NCBI GenBank assembly: GCA_038237645.1
Contig: JBBRYN010000015.1
Span: 1-50,844 of the forward strand
Direction: 5' to 3'
DNA length: 50,844 bases
Source of the DNA: QHCA01 sp038237645
GTDB taxonomy: Bacteria > Actinomycetota > Actinomycetes > Mycobacteriales > QHCA01
The position numbers were made by a program, and so were the translations under genes. The notes beneath the pieces were generated by a model. The model was not told the DNA's origin, did not search any database, and saw only the letters and a program-made list of their open reading frames with translations. Below are positions 32,446 to 41,344 of the stretch, piece after piece. Each line of letters opens with the position of its first letter. The first letter of the stretch is position 1.

Positions 32446-33837
32446 ATGTCGGCGATGAGTGGTCAGGTCGTGGTCGTCGGGGGCGGCATCGCCGGCCTGG
32501 CGGCCGCGTACGCCCTACGGCGGGACTGTCCACAATTGACCCGGTTGACGATCGTGGACGGATCGCCCGAATTGGGCGGCAAGCTGCGCACGTCGTCCTT
32601 TGCCGGCCGTGCCGTCGACGAGGGTGCGGAGATGTTCCTGGCGGGGGTGCCGGAGGCCGTCGACCTGGTCCGGGAGGTGGGGCTCGGTGGCGACCTGGTG
32701 CATCCGGTGACCAGTGCGGCGTCCGTGGCGGTCGACGGCGCGCTGCACCCGCTGCCATCCGGCACGGTCCTGGGCGTCCCGGCCGACCTGGCGGCCCTGG
32801 CCGCCGCCGGGGTCCTGACGCCGGCCGGCCTGGCGCGGGTGCGGGCAGAGGCCGCCGACGGTGGTCCTGCTCAGATCGAAGACGTCGCGGTCGGGGACCT
32901 GGTCCGGCGACGGCTCGGCAGCGAGGTTGTCGACCGCCTCGTGGACCCGATCCTCGGTGGGGTCTACGCCGGTCGCGCCGACGGCCTGTCGCTGCATGCC
33001 ACGATGCCCCAGCTCGCTTCGGAGTTGCGTACTCCTCGGTCCCTCGTCGCAGCCGCACAAGCGGCGCGAGGTGGCCCGTCTGCCGGCCCGGTGTTCGGAT
33101 CACTCCGTGGTGGTCTTGGCAGCCTGGTCGCCGTCCTTGTCGCGCGGCTCGGTGCGGACGTGCGGCTCGGCGTGCCCGTCCGGGAGATCACCCGGACCGG
33201 TCAGGGCTTCCGGCTGGTCGCCGGTCCCGTCCCGGACCCGACGGTCCTGCTTGCCGACGCCGTCGTGCTCGCGGCGCCGGCCGCCCCGGCTGCGCGGCTG
33301 TTGCGCGACGTGGCGCCCGCGGCCGCCGCAGATCTGGCCGCTATCGGATACGCGGGCATGGCGATCGTGACCCTCGCCTATCCGGCGACCCGGCTACCCG
33401 CCGGGAGCGGGCTGCTCGTGGGGTCGGCCGAGGGCCGGGCGGTGAAGGCCGTCACCTTCTCCTCCCAGAAGTGGGCGCACCTGGCGGGTGACCTGACTCT
33501 GGTGCGCGCGTCGATCGGCCGCTACGGCGAGGAATTGCTGCTGCAACGGTCCGACGAGGAGCTGGCCGACCTGGCGGCGGCCGACATCGCGGCACTCGCC
33601 GGGATCGGGGTGCGGCGAGTAGCCGAGCGCGTCACCCGCTGGGGTGGGGCGCTCCCGCAGTACGCCGTCGGGCATCTCGACCGGGTCGACCGGATCGAGG
33701 CCGACGTCGCCCGCATGCCTGGCCTGGCGGTGGCCGGCGCGGCCTACCGCGGGGTCGGCGTGCCGGCATGCATCCGCTCCGGGTATGCGGCCGCTGCCCA
33801 GGTCGGCGCCCACCTGAAAGAATCGGCGCATGGTTGA
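32446..33837 (+). CDS. hemY: Coproporphyrinogen III oxidase / protoporphyrinogen oxidase (HemY/CgoX)
   Basis: 463 aa FAD enzyme oxidising coproporphyrinogen III to coproporphyrin III in the Gram-positive haem route. The dinucleotide loop VVVGGGIAGLAAAYAL (~8-23) is followed by ELGGKLRT and the FAD C-terminal GVGVPACIRSGYAAA. The presence of hemQ directly behind argues for the coproporphyrin-dependent branch rather than the classical one. The start is either ATG 32446 or 32455; neither has a clear Shine-Dalgarno. The 3' end overlaps hemQ by 8 bp. Confidence 0.93.
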   Translation: MSAMSGQVVVVGGGIAGLAAAYALRRDCPQLTRLTIVDGSPELGGKLRTSSFAGRAVDEGAEMFLAGVPEAVDLVREVGLGGDLVHPVTSAASVAVDGALHPLPSGTVLGVPADLAALAAAGVLTPAGLARVRAEAADGGPAQIEDVAVGDLVRRRLGSEVVDRLVDPILGGVYAGRADGLSLHATMPQLASELRTPRSLVAAAQAARGGPSAGPVFGSLRGGLGSLVAVLVARLGADVRLGVPVREITRTGQGFRLVAGPVPDPTVLLADAVVLAAPAAPAARLLRDVAPAAAADLAAIGYAGMAIVTLAYPATRLPAGSGLLVGSAEGRAVKAVTFSSQKWAHLAGDLTLVRASIGRYGEELLLQRSDEELADLAAADIAALAGIGVRRVAERVTRWGGALPQYAVGHLDRVDRIEADVARMPGLAVAGAAYRGVGVPACIRSGYAAAAQVGAHLKESAHG

Positions 33838-34525
33838 CGGCAAGCAGGCCAAGGTGCTCAACGAGACGATTCGCTACACCATGTGGACGGTGTTCCGGGC
33901 ATGCCGGACACTGCCCGAAGACGCGCGGGACGGCGCCTGCGCGGAGGTCGAGGCGCTGCTCGACCAGTACGCGGTCAAGGGCGTGGTGACCCGGGGCGCC
34001 TACGACGTGACCGGCTTCCGGGCCGATGCCGACCTGATGCTCTGGTGGCACGCGGCCACGGCAGAGGATCTGCAGGAGGTCTACGGCCGATTCCGCCGCA
34101 CCGCCCTTGGCCGGGCCTGTGACCCGGTCTGGTCGGCGATGGCGCTGCACCGGCCGGCGGAGTTCAACAAGAGCCATGTCCCGGCATTCATCGCCGACGA
34201 GGAGCCGAAGCGGTACGTCAGCGTCTACCCCTTCGTCCGCTCGCTGGACTGGTACCTCCTGCCGGAGGCGGAGCGGCGGGAGTTGCTTGCCGAGCACGGC
34301 CAGATGGCCCGCGACTTTCCCGACGTACGGGCCAACACCGTGCCCGCGTTCAGCCTGGGCGACTGCGAGTGGGTGTTGGCCTTCGAGGCCGACGAGTTGC
34401 ACCGCATCGTCGACCTCATGCGGCATCTGCGCGGTGCCCGGGCGCGGCGTCACACCCGGGTCGAGACCCCGTTCTACGCCGGCGTCCGCAAGCCCTTGCG
34501 AGAGCTCGTCGCGGCCCTGCCCTGA
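33830..34525 (+). CDS. hemQ: Coproheme decarboxylase (HemQ), chlorite dismutase family
   Basis: 231 aa. Converts iron-coproporphyrin III to haem b with peroxide, the last step of this branch. Catalytic Tyr133 in SVYPFVRSLDWY, the proximal haem His156 in AEHGQMARDFPDVRANTV, and the paired ferredoxin-like folds typical of the family. It lacks the distal Arg arrangement of true chlorite dismutases as far as can be judged. Translationally coupled to hemY (ATG inside its 3' end). Confidence 0.94.
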   Translation: MVDGKQAKVLNETIRYTMWTVFRACRTLPEDARDGACAEVEALLDQYAVKGVVTRGAYDVTGFRADADLMLWWHAATAEDLQEVYGRFRRTALGRACDPVWSAMALHRPAEFNKSHVPAFIADEEPKRYVSVYPFVRSLDWYLLPEAERRELLAEHGQMARDFPDVRANTVPAFSLGDCEWVLAFEADELHRIVDLMRHLRGARARRHTRVETPFYAGVRKPLRELVAALP

Positions 34526-34562
34526 CAGCTCGGCGCTGACACGTCTGCTCTGATCGATGCGG

Positions 34563-34967
34563 TCAGGCCGGGTCGGGTTCGAGGGTCAGCGAGATCGAGT
34601 TGATGCAATAGCGGTCGCCGGTGGGGGTCTGCGGCGCGTCGTCGAAGACATGTCCCAGGTGTGAGTTGCAGCTTGCGCAGACGACCTCCGTGCGGCGCAT
34701 GAACATCGAACCGTCCTGGCGCAAGATCACCCGGTCCGCGGCCAGCGGTGAGAAGAACGACGGCCAGCCACAGTGTGAGTCGAACTTCGTGTCGGAGCGG
34801 AACAACTCTGCTCCACAGGCCCGGCAGCGGTAGACGCCGATCGTCTTGGTGTCGGTGTATTCCCCGGTGAACGCCCGCTCGGTGCCCGCCTGGCGGAGCA
34901 CGGCGTACTCCTCCGGGGACAGTTGCGCACGCCATTCCTCGTCGGCTTTCTCCACTCGTGGCGACAT
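34563..34967 (-). CDS. msrB: Peptide-methionine (R)-S-oxide reductase
   Basis: 134 aa. Reduces methionine-R-sulfoxide in proteins. The zinc site has Cys48/Cys51 (CRAC) and Cys97/Cys100 (CASC). The catalytic Cys121 lies in RYCINSISL, with conserved SHCGWPSFF and HLGHVFDD. The ATG at 34967 is favoured by TACGGT 7 nt upstream. A GTG at 34976 would interrupt that promoter. Neighbour of hemQ in mycobacteria as well (Rv2674). Confidence 0.95.
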   Translation of the reverse strand: MSPRVEKADEEWRAQLSPEEYAVLRQAGTERAFTGEYTDTKTIGVYRCRACGAELFRSDTKFDSHCGWPSFFSPLAADRVILRQDGSMFMRRTEVVCASCNSHLGHVFDDAPQTPTGDRYCINSISLTLEPDPA

Positions 34968-34974
34968 GGGCACC

Positions 34975-34980
34975 ACCGTA
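34975..34980 (-). promoter_or_regulatory. -10 box of msrB
   Basis: TACGGT on the minus strand, 7 nt before the msrB ATG, the leaderless pattern. Confidence 0.5.
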
Positions 34981-35032
34981 CGGCGCGCGCGTCGGCAGCG
35001 CCCTTACCGGCAGATTACGGTGCCGTCCGGTT

Positions 35033-35038
35033 TACAGT
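35033..35038 (+). promoter_or_regulatory. -10 box of the LigD polymerase gene
   Basis: TACAGT with 6 nt to the ATG at 35045, consistent with a leaderless transcript. Divergent from the msrB promoter about 55 bp away. Confidence 0.5.
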
Positions 35039-35044
35039 GCCGGT

Positions 35045-36109
35045 ATGGCGTCGCCGTACGTGGAGATCGAAGTCGGCGACCGCACCGTCAAGGTCACCAA
35101 CCCGGACCGGGTCTACTTCCCGGCCCGCGGTGAGTCGAAGCTGGACCTGATCAACTACTACCTGTCGGTCGGCGACGGCATCCTCCGGGCCCTGCGCAAC
35201 CGGCCGTGCATGATGCGCCGCTTTCCCACCGGGGTGCTCGGTGAGGACATCTATCAGAAGCGGGTGCCCGACTCGCGCCCGCCGTGGGTGGAGTCCGTCC
35301 GGGTCACCTTCCCGTCCGGCCGGCATGCCGACGAGCTGTGCGTCACCGAGGTCGGGTCGGTGATCTGGGCGGCCCAGATGTCCACTGTGGAGTTTCACCC
35401 GTGGCACTCCCGCCGGTTCGACACCGAGCGACCGGACGAGCTGCGGGTGGACCTCGACCCGCAGCCGGGTACCGACTTCGAAGATGCGCGTGTTGCGGCC
35501 GGTCATGTGCACGAGCTGCTCGCCGAGCTGGGCTGGACGGGCTGGCCGAAGACCTCCGGTGGCCGGGGGATACACATCTTCGTCCGGATCGAGCCCCGGT
35601 GGGTGTTCACCGACGTACGGCGGGCGGCGCTCGCGCTCGCGCGGGAGCTGGAAAGACGGGCGCCGCACCTGCTGACCACCAAGTGGTGGAAGGAGGAGCG
35701 TGGCGAGCGGGTGTTCGTCGACTACAACCAGAACGCCCGCGACCGCACCATCGCGTCGGCCTACAGTGTTCGGGCCAAACCCGAGGCACTCGTGTCGACG
35801 CCGTTCCGCTGGGCGGAGCTGCCCGACGTGGACCACCGGGAGCTGACCCTGGCCACCGTGCCGGTGAGGTTCGCCGAGCTGGGCGATGTGCAGGCCGGCA
35901 TCGACGACGACCCGGTCCGCCTCGACCCGCTGCTCGAGTGGGCCGAGCGCGACGAGACAGACCGTGGACTCGGCGACGCGCCCTACCCGCCGAACTACCC
36001 CAAGATGCCGGGAGAGCCGGCGCGGGTGCAGCCGAGCCGCATGAACCCTGCCAATTGGCCCGACTCGAAACAATCGCCCGGCCCGGAGCCACCGCAAGAG
36101 CCCGACTGA
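35045..36109 (+). CDS. LigD-type non-homologous end-joining polymerase (primase-polymerase domain)
   Basis: 354 aa stand-alone LigD polymerase domain, an archaeo-eukaryotic primase fold that adds ribonucleotides at DNA ends. Metal-binding D136/D138 in LRVDLDPQPG, nucleotide-binding KTSGGRGIHIFV (~169-180), and the third Asp (~226) in VFVDYNQNARDRTIASAY. No ligase or nuclease domain is fused. A separate ATP-dependent ligase gene converges on it. No ku gene lies in the window. Confidence 0.92.
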   Translation: MASPYVEIEVGDRTVKVTNPDRVYFPARGESKLDLINYYLSVGDGILRALRNRPCMMRRFPTGVLGEDIYQKRVPDSRPPWVESVRVTFPSGRHADELCVTEVGSVIWAAQMSTVEFHPWHSRRFDTERPDELRVDLDPQPGTDFEDARVAAGHVHELLAELGWTGWPKTSGGRGIHIFVRIEPRWVFTDVRRAALALARELERRAPHLLTTKWWKEERGERVFVDYNQNARDRTIASAYSVRAKPEALVSTPFRWAELPDVDHRELTLATVPVRFAELGDVQAGIDDDPVRLDPLLEWAERDETDRGLGDAPYPPNYPKMPGEPARVQPSRMNPANWPDSKQSPGPEPPQEPD

Positions 36110-36167
36110 GTCCTGCCTGGTCGAGTGTCGCCGTGCCAAGCTCCGTGATCACGAGGCTCGGCGGCGG

Positions 36168-37238
36168 CTACGGGTTGGCGAGCACCTGCGCGAGGTCGTA
36201 GTCGGCCGGCACCTCGAGCTGGCCGTAGGTGCAGCTCGCCGGTTGCCGGTCGGAGCGCCACCGGCGGAAGTGCGCCGTGTGCCGGAAGCGGGTGCCTTCC
36301 ATATGGTCGTAGGCAACCTCGACGACCAGCTCCGGGCGCAGCGGCTCCCAGGTGAGGTTCTTGCCGGCGTTCCAGCGCGACTGGGCGCCGGGCAGCCGGC
36401 CCCCGGCCTGCGCCTGCGCCTCGGCCCAGCCGCGCCAGGGGTGATTGGCCAGGGCTTCGGTGCGGTAGGGGGTGAGCTCATCGACCAGCTCGAGGCGGCG
36501 GGCCGCGGTGAACGAGGCGGCCACACCGACGTGCTGCAGGCTGCCGTCGTCGGCGTAGAGCCCGAGCAGGAGGGATCCGACGATCGGGCCGGTCTTGTGC
36601 CAGCGGAATCCCGCTACGACGCAGTCCGCCGTGCGCTCGTGCTTGACCTTGAACATCAGCCGCTTGTCCGGCGCGTACGGGATGCCGGCCGGCTTGGCGA
36701 CGACCCCGTCGAGGCCGGCTCCCTCGAAGGTGTCGAACCACTGCCGGGCAGTGGCCGTGTCGGTGGTCGCGGCGGTGAGGTGCACCGGGGCCCGGGCTCC
36801 GGACAGCGCCGACTGCAGCGCGGCCCTGCGCCCGGCGAAGCCCTCGACCAGCAGGGACGCGTCGTCGAGGGCGAGCAGGTCGAAGGCCACGAAGGAGGCC
36901 GGGGTCTCGGCGGCGAGCCGGTCGATCCGTGACTCGGCGGGATGGATGCGCTGCAGCAGCGACTCGAAGTCCAGCCGGTCGCCGCGCGCGATCACGATCT
37001 CGCCGTCGACGACACAACGGCGCGGGAGCTGGGCCTGGGCCGCGGCCACCAGCTCGGGGAAGTAGCGGGTGAGCGGGCGCTCATTGCGGCTGCCGAGCTC
37101 CACCTCGTCTCCGTCGCGGAAGATGATGCAGCGGAAGCCGTCCCATTTCGGCTCGTAAAACATGCCATCGGCCGTCGGCAGTTGCTTCGCCGACTTGGCC
37201 AGCATGGGCGACACCGGTGGCATCACGGGTAGGTCCAT
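36168..37238 (-). CDS. ATP-dependent DNA ligase (LigC/LigD ligase-domain type)
   Basis: 356 aa. Adenylation Lys31 in motif I EPKWDGFR, motif III VVDGEIVI with Glu80, motif IV DGVVAKP (~186) and motif V MFKVKH (~203). An OB-fold domain follows, with WEPLRPELVVEVAYDHMEG. It seals nicks and probably partners the convergent LigD-type polymerase in end joining or in base excision repair, as mycobacterial LigC does. The stops of the two genes are 58 bp apart, with the near-palindrome AGCTCCGTGATCACGAGGCT at 36139-36158 between them. Confidence 0.92.
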   Translation of the reverse strand: MDLPVMPPVSPMLAKSAKQLPTADGMFYEPKWDGFRCIIFRDGDEVELGSRNERPLTRYFPELVAAAQAQLPRRCVVDGEIVIARGDRLDFESLLQRIHPAESRIDRLAAETPASFVAFDLLALDDASLLVEGFAGRRAALQSALSGARAPVHLTAATTDTATARQWFDTFEGAGLDGVVAKPAGIPYAPDKRLMFKVKHERTADCVVAGFRWHKTGPIVGSLLLGLYADDGSLQHVGVAASFTAARRLELVDELTPYRTEALANHPWRGWAEAQAQAGGRLPGAQSRWNAGKNLTWEPLRPELVVEVAYDHMEGTRFRHTAHFRRWRSDRQPASCTYGQLEVPADYDLAQVLANP

Positions 37239-37259
37239 CCCGCCATCCTGCCGGACGGG

Positions 37260-37967
37260 TCAGGTGCGCCGGACGGTGTAGCGCAGGAACAGGAACCCGT
37301 CCGCGCTCAGCACATGCACCAGGACGAGTGGCAGTGGACGCTCCCCGCCGGCCTGCTCGGCGATTGCCGGCGCCTGCTGGCGCGCCAGGAGTGGCGCAAC
37401 TGTCAGGCACAGCTCGTCGACGAGGCTTTCGCTGAGCAGGGAGCCGAACAGCCGCGGACCACCCTCGCACAGGATCCGGGTCAGTCCGCGCTCGGTGAGC
37501 TGACCGACCCAGGCGGCAGGGCTGTCGCCGACGATCACGTCGGCCACCGCGGACAGCGACTGCCGCCGCTCGGACGCGTCCGGGCCGGTGAGGACGATCG
37601 GCCGGACGGTTGCGTCGGCTAGCACCCGGCTGCCGGGATCGAGGTCCAGTGAGCCGGACACCACCGCCAGCGGTGGCTCCGGGGGCAACCCCTGCGCCTG
37701 CCGCCACCCCTGGAGCTCGGGCGGCAGGCGGACGGGTCCGTACCCTTCGGTTCGTACCGTCCCGGCCCCGACGAGCACGACGTCGGATATCGCCCGGAGC
37801 ACCCGGAACACGCTCTTGTCGGCCTCGCCGGACAATCCGGCCGAGCGACCGTCGACCGTGGCCGCCCCGTCTGCGCTCGACACGAAGTTCACCCGGATGC
37901 CCGGCGCCGGCTGGGCGTAGGCGGTGAGCAGGTCCACGTCGCGGTCGGCGGGGATCAACTGGCGCAT
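37260..37967 (-). CDS. RibD C-terminal / dihydrofolate reductase-like pyrimidine reductase
   Basis: 235 aa reductase of the RibD_C fold, NADPH-dependent. VNFVSSADGAATVDGRSAGL (substrate loop), VLVGAGTVRTEGYGPVRL and ILCEGGPRLFGSLLSESLVD are family motifs. No deaminase domain is present, so it is either a separated riboflavin-pathway reductase or, like Rv2671 at the same locus in M. tuberculosis, a reductase with dihydrofolate reductase capability. The true substrate is open. A TACGGT box lies 6 nt before ATG 37967. Confidence 0.88.
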   Translation of the reverse strand: MRQLIPADRDVDLLTAYAQPAPGIRVNFVSSADGAATVDGRSAGLSGEADKSVFRVLRAISDVVLVGAGTVRTEGYGPVRLPPELQGWRQAQGLPPEPPLAVVSGSLDLDPGSRVLADATVRPIVLTGPDASERRQSLSAVADVIVGDSPAAWVGQLTERGLTRILCEGGPRLFGSLLSESLVDELCLTVAPLLARQQAPAIAEQAGGERPLPLVLVHVLSADGFLFLRYTVRRT

Positions 37968-37973
37968 CCCGAC

Positions 37974-37979
37974 ACCGTA
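37974..37979 (-). promoter_or_regulatory. -10 box of the RibD-like reductase
   Basis: TACGGT on the minus strand with 6 nt to the ATG at 37967, the leaderless pattern. Confidence 0.45.
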
Positions 37980-38087
37980 GTGCGCCGGCTCGGCACGCTT
38001 TCCGCCAGATGATCTTGTCGGGTTCCTTCAGGTCGGCCGTCGTCGGCCGATGCAGCCGGGTAGTGCTCCTCAACCGGAGGTCTCCCC

Positions 38088-39503
38088 ATGCCAGTTCGCC
38101 GTACCGCCTGTTGTCTGCTGATCGCCGCCTTCGCTCTGGGAGGGTCGGTCGTTGCGGCCGGCCCCACCGCCGCCGCCCCATCCGCTCCCGGGGTGCCGAC
38201 CCGCGCCGAGGACGGTGTGGTCCGGCCCGAAAGCACCTTGACGATAGCTTCGGCATACGGCGACGCGCCGGTGAGCACGACCCACGTGACCGTGCCGATA
38301 GCCTTTCCGGTGGTGGGCACCGTGCACTACAGCGACACATTTCTCGCCTGCCGCTCCGGCTGCACCCGCCGGCACTTCGGCCAGGACCTGATGGGCGCCA
38401 AGATGCTGCGGCTGATCGCCGGCTTCAACGGCACGGTGACCTACCTGGATCGCGAGACCTCCGTCGGTCAGGGCAACTCCCTCAGCATCCGCAGCCTGGA
38501 CCGGAAGTGGACGCTGAACTACCTGCACATCAACAACGACACCCCCGGCACCGACGACGGCAGGGGCACCGCCAAGGACGCCTTCCTGCCGGGCCTGCGG
38601 GTCGGCTCGCCGGTCGGGCGCGGCCAACTCCTCGCCTTCCTGGGCGACTCGGGCAACGCCGAGAGCACCGGCTCCCACCTGCACTTCGAGCTGCGCCTCG
38701 GTGACGCCTGGTCGGGCACGGTCTACAACCCGCTGTACTCCCTCAACGCCGCCCCCCGATATTCCTCGCCGGTGGTCGCGATGCCGCACCAGCCCGGTGA
38801 GCTGCTGCGGTGGAGTCCCACCGGACCGGTCTGCCTGCTGATGTCAGACGGCAGCCGCCGGCTGGTCCCGCCATCGATGATGGCGGTGTACGGCTGGCGG
38901 GCGACCGACGTGGTCAACGTGACCGGCGGCGAGGTCGGCCGGTATCCGTCCGCGGGTACGGCCTACCTGCGCAACGGCTCGGTGGTGGCCGCGCCTGACG
39001 GCGTGCGCTGGGCGACGACCGGCGACCGCAGGTACGCCGTCAGCACCTCCCAGCTCTCCTTGATGGGGCTGAGCTCGGCCGGCGCGGTGGCGGTGACTGC
39101 TGACGCTCTTGCCGGCACGCCGGTCGCGACCGGAGAAGTGCCTGGTGGCGCCTGGCGGGACGGCGCCTTCCTCCGGGTTTCGGGCAGCTCGCAGGTCTGG
39201 TTGGTCGACCGGGGCACCCGCCGGCCGATCAGCATGGGCGCGTTCGGCTGGTGGGGGATCGTGGCCGGCCAGATCGCCGCGGTCCCCGACCTGACGGACG
39301 CCCCGCCCATCGGCATCGTCGCCGGTTACAAGGACGGCACCATCTTCCACGCCTCCGCCGGCTGGTTCCTGATGGTCAACGGAGTCCGGCGCCGGATCAC
39401 CGACGTGCGCGCGTTGAACTACTACAACTGGATCTCCAAGCGGAACTTCTATCTGTACGACAACGTGACCGCGGCGCTGCCGCTCGGCGCGGCGATCGCC
39501 TGA
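38088..39503 (+). CDS. Secreted M23-type peptidase-fold protein with C-terminal repeats
   Basis: 471 aa. Sec signal peptide ending near ~30 (PTAAAPSA). The peptidase M23 (LytM) domain has the zinc ligands His96 and Asp100 (HFGQD), and His197/His199 (HLHFEL), so it could cut peptidoglycan crosslinks. Residues ~230-471 hold three degenerate repeats of the pattern G..LL..DGSRRLV/GTRRPISMGAFGW/VRRRITDVRALN, a carbohydrate- or wall-binding-like module. GGAGG lies 9 nt before the ATG. The 120-bp upstream gap shows no clear riboswitch. Possible targets: its own septal wall or competitors. Confidence 0.87.
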   Translation: MPVRRTACCLLIAAFALGGSVVAAGPTAAAPSAPGVPTRAEDGVVRPESTLTIASAYGDAPVSTTHVTVPIAFPVVGTVHYSDTFLACRSGCTRRHFGQDLMGAKMLRLIAGFNGTVTYLDRETSVGQGNSLSIRSLDRKWTLNYLHINNDTPGTDDGRGTAKDAFLPGLRVGSPVGRGQLLAFLGDSGNAESTGSHLHFELRLGDAWSGTVYNPLYSLNAAPRYSSPVVAMPHQPGELLRWSPTGPVCLLMSDGSRRLVPPSMMAVYGWRATDVVNVTGGEVGRYPSAGTAYLRNGSVVAAPDGVRWATTGDRRYAVSTSQLSLMGLSSAGAVAVTADALAGTPVATGEVPGGAWRDGAFLRVSGSSQVWLVDRGTRRPISMGAFGWWGIVAGQIAAVPDLTDAPPIGIVAGYKDGTIFHASAGWFLMVNGVRRRITDVRALNYYNWISKRNFYLYDNVTAALPLGAAIA

Positions 39504-39509
39504 CTGCCG

Positions 39510-39539
39510 CGCAACGCAACGCAACGCAACGCAACGCAA
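39510..39539. repeat. (CGCAA)6 pentanucleotide microsatellite
   Basis: Six perfect CGCAA units between the convergent stops of the M23 gene (39503) and treZ (39544). It is noncoding, so copy number can slip freely. It occupies the site where a terminator would be expected. Confidence 0.95.
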
Positions 39540-39543
39540 AGTC

Positions 39544-41286
39544 TCAGGCGAGCTCGACGACGAGCACCGACTCACCGTCGAGCTCGACCTTGCCGTCGGA
39601 GTAGACGAAGCCGGGGCTGGAAGCGAGCAGGACGCCGCGCGGCGCACCGTCGAGCGGCACGGACTGCCGGTGCCGGGCCAGGTTGCACACGACGCGCAGC
39701 CCGCTGCGGGCGAGGACCAGCCAGCGCGCCTCCTCGGAGAAGTCGACCGAGACCGCTGCCAGCGCGGGATCGGTGAGCTCCACCCGCTGCCGACGGATCG
39801 CGATGGCCTTGCGGTAGAAGTCGAGGATCTCGGCGTGGCCGGGCTCTTCGATCTCGTTCCAATCCAGCCGGGAGGCGTGGAAGGTCTGGCGGTTCTGCGG
39901 GTTGGGCACGTCGTCGGAGGCCCAGCCATGCTCGGCGAACTCCGTGTGCCGGCCCGCGGCCGTCGCCTCGGCGAGCGCGGGCTGTGGATGACTCGTGAAG
40001 AACTGCCAGGGTGTGGACGCCGCCCACTCCTCACCCATGAACAGCATCGGGGTGTACGGAGAGGTGAGCACCAGCGTGGCGCCGATCTTGAGCAGCCCCG
40101 GCGACAGCGTCGCGGTGATGCGGTCGCCCGTGGCGCGATTGCCCACCTGGTCGTGGTTCTGAAGGTAGCTGACGAAGCGGTACCCCGGTGTACTGCCGGT
40201 GTCGACCGCCCGGCCGTGCTTGCGGCGGCGGAACGACGACCAGGTGCCGTCGTGGAAGAACGTTGCCTTGAGCGTCTTGGCCAGAGCAGAGAGGGCGCCG
40301 AAGTCGGCGTAGTAACCGTGCCGTTCGCCGGTGAGCACCGAGTGCAGGGCGTGATGGAAGTCGTCGGACCACTGCGCCGTCAGCCCGTAGCCGCCGGCCG
40401 CCCGGGGCGTCACCAGCCGCGGGTCGTTGAGATCGGACTCGGCGATGAGGGACAGCGGACGTCCGACGTGTGCGCCGAGCGCCTCGACCTCCGTGGCGAT
40501 CTCCTCGAGCAGGTGAGTTGCCCGGCTGTCGGTCAGGGCATGCACCGCGTCCAGGCGCAGGCCGTCGATGTGGTAGTCGCGTAACCACATCAGCGCGTTG
40601 TCGATGATGTGCCGGCGGACCTCGTCGGAGCCCGGCCCGTCGAGGTTGACCGCCGGCCCCCAGGGGGTCGTGTGCCGGCCGGTGAAGTAGGGGCCGAATC
40701 GGTTGAGATAAGGCCCGGAGGCCCCGAGGTGGTTGTAGACGACGTCCAGCAGCACGCCGAGTCCCCGACCGTGGCAGGCGTCGACGAATCGCTTGAGCCC
40801 GTCCGGCCCGCCGAAGGGCGCGTGCACGGCGTACCAGTCGACGCCGTCGTAGCCCCAGCCGGCGTCGCCGTCCCAGGCATTGACCGGCATCACCTCGACC
40901 AGGTCGACGCCGAGCGCGACGAGGTGATCGAGCCGCTGGACGGCCCCGTCGAAGGTGCCGGCCTCGGTGAAAGTGCCGACGTGCAGTTCGTAGACGACGC
41001 TGCCGGCCAGCCCGTGGCCGGTCCATGATCGGTCGGTCCATCCGAAGGCGGCATCGTCGTAGTGCCGGCTCGCGCCGTGCACCCCGTGTGGCTGCCACCG
41101 GGACCGGGGGTCGGGCAGCGGCTCGCCGTCGTCGAGCAGGAAGGCGTAGTCGGAGCCGTGTTCGGCTGCCGCCACGCCGTGCCACCAGCCGCCGTCACGC
41201 CGGCTGAGCTCCGTCGGCGATCCCTCGACCGCCACCTGCACCCTGCGGGCATCAGGGGCCCAGACCGCGAACGTCGTCATCTGCAC
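39544..41286 (-). CDS. treZ: Maltooligosyltrehalose trehalohydrolase
   Basis: 580 aa GH13 enzyme releasing trehalose from the non-reducing product made by TreY. An N-terminal carbohydrate-binding fold (FAVWAPDARRVQVAVEG) precedes the (beta/alpha)8 barrel, with nucleophile Asp in DGLRLDAVHAL, general acid Glu in LIAESDLNDPR and stabiliser Asp in YLQNHDQVGNR. GGGGAGGA lies upstream. GTG 41286 or the in-frame ATG 41280 may be the true start. Last gene of treX-treY-treZ; the spacing from treY is 58 bp. Confidence 0.94.
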   Translation of the reverse strand: MQMTTFAVWAPDARRVQVAVEGSPTELSRRDGGWWHGVAAAEHGSDYAFLLDDGEPLPDPRSRWQPHGVHGASRHYDDAAFGWTDRSWTGHGLAGSVVYELHVGTFTEAGTFDGAVQRLDHLVALGVDLVEVMPVNAWDGDAGWGYDGVDWYAVHAPFGGPDGLKRFVDACHGRGLGVLLDVVYNHLGASGPYLNRFGPYFTGRHTTPWGPAVNLDGPGSDEVRRHIIDNALMWLRDYHIDGLRLDAVHALTDSRATHLLEEIATEVEALGAHVGRPLSLIAESDLNDPRLVTPRAAGGYGLTAQWSDDFHHALHSVLTGERHGYYADFGALSALAKTLKATFFHDGTWSSFRRRKHGRAVDTGSTPGYRFVSYLQNHDQVGNRATGDRITATLSPGLLKIGATLVLTSPYTPMLFMGEEWAASTPWQFFTSHPQPALAEATAAGRHTEFAEHGWASDDVPNPQNRQTFHASRLDWNEIEEPGHAEILDFYRKAIAIRRQRVELTDPALAAVSVDFSEEARWLVLARSGLRVVCNLARHRQSVPLDGAPRGVLLASSPGFVYSDGKVELDGESVLVVELA

Positions 41287-41344
41287 ATTGTCCTCCCCGG
41301 TCGGCGGTCCCGGCGTCAGCCCCCGTCGCTCGGCCGCTTCCCGG

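Noticed and set aside
37968..38087. c-di-AMP (ydaO) riboswitch before the M23 gene
   Set aside because: Such riboswitches often precede wall hydrolases, but I found none of the conserved core strings in this 120-bp gap.
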